Position numbers and translations under genes: made by a program
Shown here: positions 41,124 to 43,220 of the stretch, in pieces
Layout of the letters: each line of letters opens with the position of its first letter
How positions within the stretch are numbered: position 1 is the first letter of the stretch
Notes under the pieces: model-generated
Database searches by the model: none
The model's input: only the letters and a program-made list of their open reading frames with translations
Told to the model about the DNA's origin: nothing
Source: Lentisphaeraceae bacterium
Lineage (GTDB): Bacteria > Verrucomicrobiota > Kiritimatiellia > RFP12 > DVOR01
DNA length: 43,220 nt
Assembly (NCBI GenBank): GCA_004555175.1
Contig: SFJE01000016.1
Span: 1-43,220 of the forward strand
Direction of reading: 5' to 3'

Positions 41124-41660
41124 ATGAAGTCGGTTTTGATTCTCTCTTCGAGCCCGCGGAAGAACGGGAATAGTGAACTGTTGTGCAAGGCCTTTGCTGA
41201 GGGGGCGCAGGCGGCGGGGCACCGCGTTGAGCACATTCGCATTGCCGAGAAGCGCATTGGCTACTGTATTGCCTGTTATGCGTGCAAGCAGTTGGGGCGC
41301 TGTGCCTTTGAGGACGATGCCTCGGCCATTTTGGAGAAGATGCTCGCGGCCGATGTCATCGTCCTGGCCTCCCCGGTTTACTTCTACTCCATCTCCGCCC
41401 AGCTCAAGGCGCTCTTCGACCGCACCTTGGCCATCTATCCGCGCCTCACGAACAAGACCTACTACTATCTCTTGACGATGGCCGATACCGAGCGCAAGCA
41501 GTTCGACCTTGTCCTCGCCGCGTTGCGTGGCTTCCTCGACTGCTACGAGGGTAGCCGCGAGGCCGGGATGGTCTGCGCCGATGGCGTCCAAGAAGCCGGC
41601 GCCGTTGCCAACACCCCCTTCGTCGAAGCCGCCCGCGCCCTCGGGCAGGCGATCGTCTAA
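41124..41660 (+). CDS. flavodoxin-fold NAD(P)H-dependent FMN reductase-like protein
   Basis: This 178-aa flavoprotein has the N-terminal phosphate-binding loop LSSSPRKNGNSELL, the iron-sulphur-flavoprotein-like CIACYACKQLGRCAFEDDA (three cysteines) and the flavin-side-chain segment LASPVYFYSISAQLKALFDR. Proteins of this kind reduce flavins, quinones or azo compounds in anaerobes; the substrate is unknown. The ATG is fixed by AAAGGA and a good promoter. The stop at 41658-41660 is immediately followed by the broken radical SAM frame, so this gene may flank a deletion junction. Confidence 0.85.
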   Translation: MKSVLILSSSPRKNGNSELLCKAFAEGAQAAGHRVEHIRIAEKRIGYCIACYACKQLGRCAFEDDASAILEKMLAADVIVLASPVYFYSISAQLKALFDRTLAIYPRLTNKTYYYLLTMADTERKQFDLVLAALRGFLDCYEGSREAGMVCADGVQEAGAVANTPFVEAARALGQAIV

Positions 41661-42540
41661 GCTTCCCCCGTCTCTATGCCGCGCTCCACCCCGCAGACCA
41701 CTCCTTCACCCGCCGTCTCGACTGCCTGCGCGCCCTACGCGCGCTCGGTTACCAGGTCGGCACCGGCGTGATGATTGGCCTGCCCGGTCAAACGCGCGAG
41801 CAGTTGGCCGATGACCTCCTCTTCTTTCGACGCGAGGGGGGCGATATAATCAGGATGGGGCCCTGGCTCCCCCACCAGGCCGCCCCGCTCGGCCAAGGCA
41901 CCGAGCTCACCCCCACCTCCTGCGCCCGCCAGCTCGGCCTGTGTCTGCGAATGATTGCCACCGCCCGGCTTCTCCTGCCCACCTGCTTTCAGGAGACCTA
42001 CGACCGCGCCCTCTACCCCACACTCCATCCCGTCGGCCCCAAGCATGACTTCGCCTGGCGCCTAGGCACCCAACTCCGCGCCGGGCGTGCCGGCTTCCGC
42101 ACCCTCGGCCTCGCCTTCCTGATGGGCCTGCGCGATTGGCACAGCGAGGCCCTCGCCGCCCACGCCCGAATGCTAATGAAAGCGTGCTGGAAGGCCCGCA
42201 TCCAGTTCGCCTTCCCGCGTATCCGCCCGGTCGATGGCGGCTTCATCCCCGCCACCCCGGTCGATGACGAAACCCTTGAGCGCCGCATGCTTGCCTTCCG
42301 TATCGCCTTCCCCGAGGCGAGCATTACCCTCTCCACCCGCGAAGCTCATGCCTTCCGCGACCGCATGGCCGAACTCTGCGCCGACACTCTCAGCGCCGGC
42401 AGCCACGTCACCCCCGGCGGCTACGCCCACCCCACCGAACAGACCGCTCAATTCTCCCTGGCCGACACCCGCTCCGCCGCCGAGGTTATCGCCGCCCTCC
42501 GCGCCCGCCACCTCGCCCCGTCTTCAAGCAATGGGCGTGA
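41661..42540 (+). pseudogene. chimeric remnant: HydE-like middle fused to ThiH-like C-terminus
   Basis: An open frame starting within 3 nt of the flavodoxin stop reads FPRLYAALHPADHSFTRRLD...GYQVGTGVMIGLPGQT, the middle of a HydE/BioB-like radical SAM protein. After ARLLLP it changes without warning to CFQETYDRALYPTLHPVGPKHDFAWRL...FPRIRPVDGG...ITLSTREA...SAGSHVTPGGY, the C-terminal part of ThiH. The N-terminal CxxxCxxC cluster region is absent, so it cannot be an active radical SAM enzyme. A one-base loss in the C run at 42516-42519 shifts the frame; the adjacent frame reads VFKQWA then TGA at 42538-42540, the expected ThiH-type end. An internal GTG at 41768 is the first plausible start if anything is translated. 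Two deletions, or an assembly chimera, would explain it. Confidence 0.7.
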
Positions 42541-42896
42541 GTGCGCGGCACGTAGACCATGCAGACCATCAAGTTACTGCCATAACCTGTACGTCGTCCA
42601 GAGCGTGTTATTAAATGTCGCTAAAAGTGACCGAGCGTAAGCATTCTCATCGCTTATCAAAAAGGAAAAGAACCGTTGCTTCCAGGAGCTCTCTGGACGC
42701 AAACACGTAAGCATATAAGCCATTATAGAGGCCGCAAAGTAAAGCGATATACCCGCCTCGTCATCCTCCGTCTCGATTGCTTGCGACAGTGCATCCAACC
42801 TACGGTTCTTCTTACTGTCCTAAAGCGCTTCCCTACAAAAGGCCTCAGAGGCATTGTGCAATAAAGAATATCCCTCCGTATAAGCAAGCCAAAGGC
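42541..42896. other. AT-richer region with a small broken reverse frame
   Basis: About 350 bp with visibly lower GC than the rest of the window. The reverse strand holds an open frame, 42574-42798, ending in ENAYARSLLATFNNTLWTTY; it is cut off by a stop just upstream and has no ribosome-binding site, so it may be the tail of a decayed gene. A 7-bp inverted repeat (CCCTCCG/CGGAGGG) lies at about 42873-42909. Confidence 0.5.
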
Positions 42897-43100
42897 CTAC
42901 CCGGAGGGTTCAATGCCTTGGATTATAGCAAAACCAAGCTCAATAGTAACAATATTTCCACCCTTATCCCGGAAATCTCCGGGATAAATACTCCCCAACA
43001 GGGAACGAGGCCAATGAGCAGTAGGGAAAAATAAATCTCGGGAAGTGAAAAAAGAATAGGGAGACTTTTCAGTTTCCGCTACAATAGCGGTTGACCACAT
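42897..43100 (-). CDS. small hypothetical protein, possibly a gene remnant
   Basis: This 67-aa reverse-strand frame starts MWSTAIVAETEKSPYS and ends IIQGIEPSG. The start is supported by a strong GGAAGGAG 2 nt... to 9 nt upstream and an extended -10-like TGATATGAT at 43143-43151. There is no recognisable domain. The base composition is AT-richer than the neighbours, suggesting recent acquisition. The frame also contains a perfect 10-bp hairpin (42964-42973 with 42978-42987) and an internal TGCTATAAT (42922-42930), which are odd inside a gene. It may be the intact start of a truncated gene whose tail is the frame at 42574-42798. Confidence 0.4.
   Translation of the reverse strand: MWSTAIVAETEKSPYSFFTSRDLFFPTAHWPRSLLGSIYPGDFRDKGGNIVTIELGFAIIQGIEPSG
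42922..42930 (-). promoter_or_regulatory. extended -10-like element (reverse strand)
   Basis: TGCTATAAT, identical to the resB -10, lies inside the 67-aa frame and points towards the decayed frame at 42574-42798. It may be fortuitous. Confidence 0.35.
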
Positions 43101-43142
43101 ACTCCTTCCACATTAGACAGTTTCAACCGTTCAAGCACCGCC

Positions 43143-43151
43143 ATCATATCA
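43143..43151 (-). promoter_or_regulatory. extended -10-like element upstream of the 67-aa frame
   Basis: TGATATGAT on the reverse strand, about 43 nt upstream of the ATG at 43100, between the terminal repeat and the frame. Confidence 0.35.
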
Positions 43152-43167
43152 CACTTCCGCGCTGGGT

Positions 43168-43220
43168 TAACTCGCTTCCCGAGCGACTTGAATGAATAAG
43201 GCCCCGCCTTGTTGCCAATA
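43168..43220 (-). repeat. 53-bp repeat, copy 2 (inverted partner of 47-99)
   Basis: This is the exact reverse complement of 47-99 and runs to the last base of the window. It reads, on the reverse strand, towards the 67-aa frame just as copy 1 reads towards the translocator gene. Confidence 0.85.

Noticed and set aside
41661..42540. Working [FeFe]-hydrogenase maturase or thiazole synthase gene
   Set aside because: The radical SAM cluster motif and the N-terminal halves of both source proteins are absent, and the C-terminus is frameshifted.
1..43220. Circular element (plasmid or phage) suggested by matching ends
   Set aside because: The terminal match is inverted, not direct, and the gene content is chromosomal (dnaG, murA, dapF, rfb, queA).

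Overview
The window is GC-rich, tightly packed bacterial chromosome, about 30 genes with many 1-14 nt start/stop overlaps. The organism looks like a diderm anaerobe, probably of the PVC group (Kiritimatiellota/Lentisphaerota/Verrucomicrobiota-like). The reasons are type III secretion translocator-like genes, a MurA with Asp in place of the catalytic Cys, an AsmA-like protein, BspA-type LRR and cohesin/dockerin-like surface proteins, an alternative-heme radical SAM enzyme and system II cytochrome c assembly. The taxonomic placement is inference; no rRNA or tRNA gene is visible.

Layout. 1-235: a tandem palindromic repeat and leader. 236-4374 (+): a T3SS translocator-like protein (SctE/SseC type) followed by four paralogous EspA-like small proteins. 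4371-6589 (-): neuD-like acyltransferase, rsmE, dapF. 6647-10175 (-): murA, a uracil-DNA glycosylase-like gene, ccsA, resB. 10190-10787: a non-coding repeat island. 10788-14162 (+): rfbCDAB (dTDP-rhamnose). 14239-19137 (-): manC, queA and a 912-aa membrane protein. 19246-25006 (-): trmL, an AsmA-like gene, a secreted protein, cysE and a metX-metW fusion. 25101-33493 (-): a seven-gene overlapping operon that reads, in transcription order, TPR lipoprotein, ahbC/nirJ-like radical SAM, cvpA, dnaG, rsm22-like, transglutaminase-like, MATE-like. 33494-33934: a second repeat island. 33935-41002 (+): three secreted proteins, namely an LRR_5 adhesin-like protein, a 1294-aa modular Ca-binding/FN3/cohesin/dockerin-like protein and a 440-aa cohesin-like protein. 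41124-41660 (+): flavodoxin-like reductase. 41661-42540 (+): an apparent HydE/ThiH chimeric remnant. 42541-43220: AT-richer sequence with two small reverse-strand frames, ending in an inverted copy of the repeat found at the window start.

How it fits together. The most distinctive loci are the translocator plus four EspA-like paralogues (a host-contact or cell-contact apparatus whose export machine must be encoded elsewhere) and the cohesin/dockerin-like surface operon. rfbCDAB, manC, the neuD-like gene and the AsmA-like gene point to surface glycan and outer-membrane biogenesis. AhbC-like and CcsA/ResB together suggest haem made from siroheme and used for c-type cytochromes. Recognisable promoters are mostly extended -10 elements (TGN-TAnAnT-like). 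Several intergenic spaces carry short palindromic tandem repeats with a 22-23 bp period.
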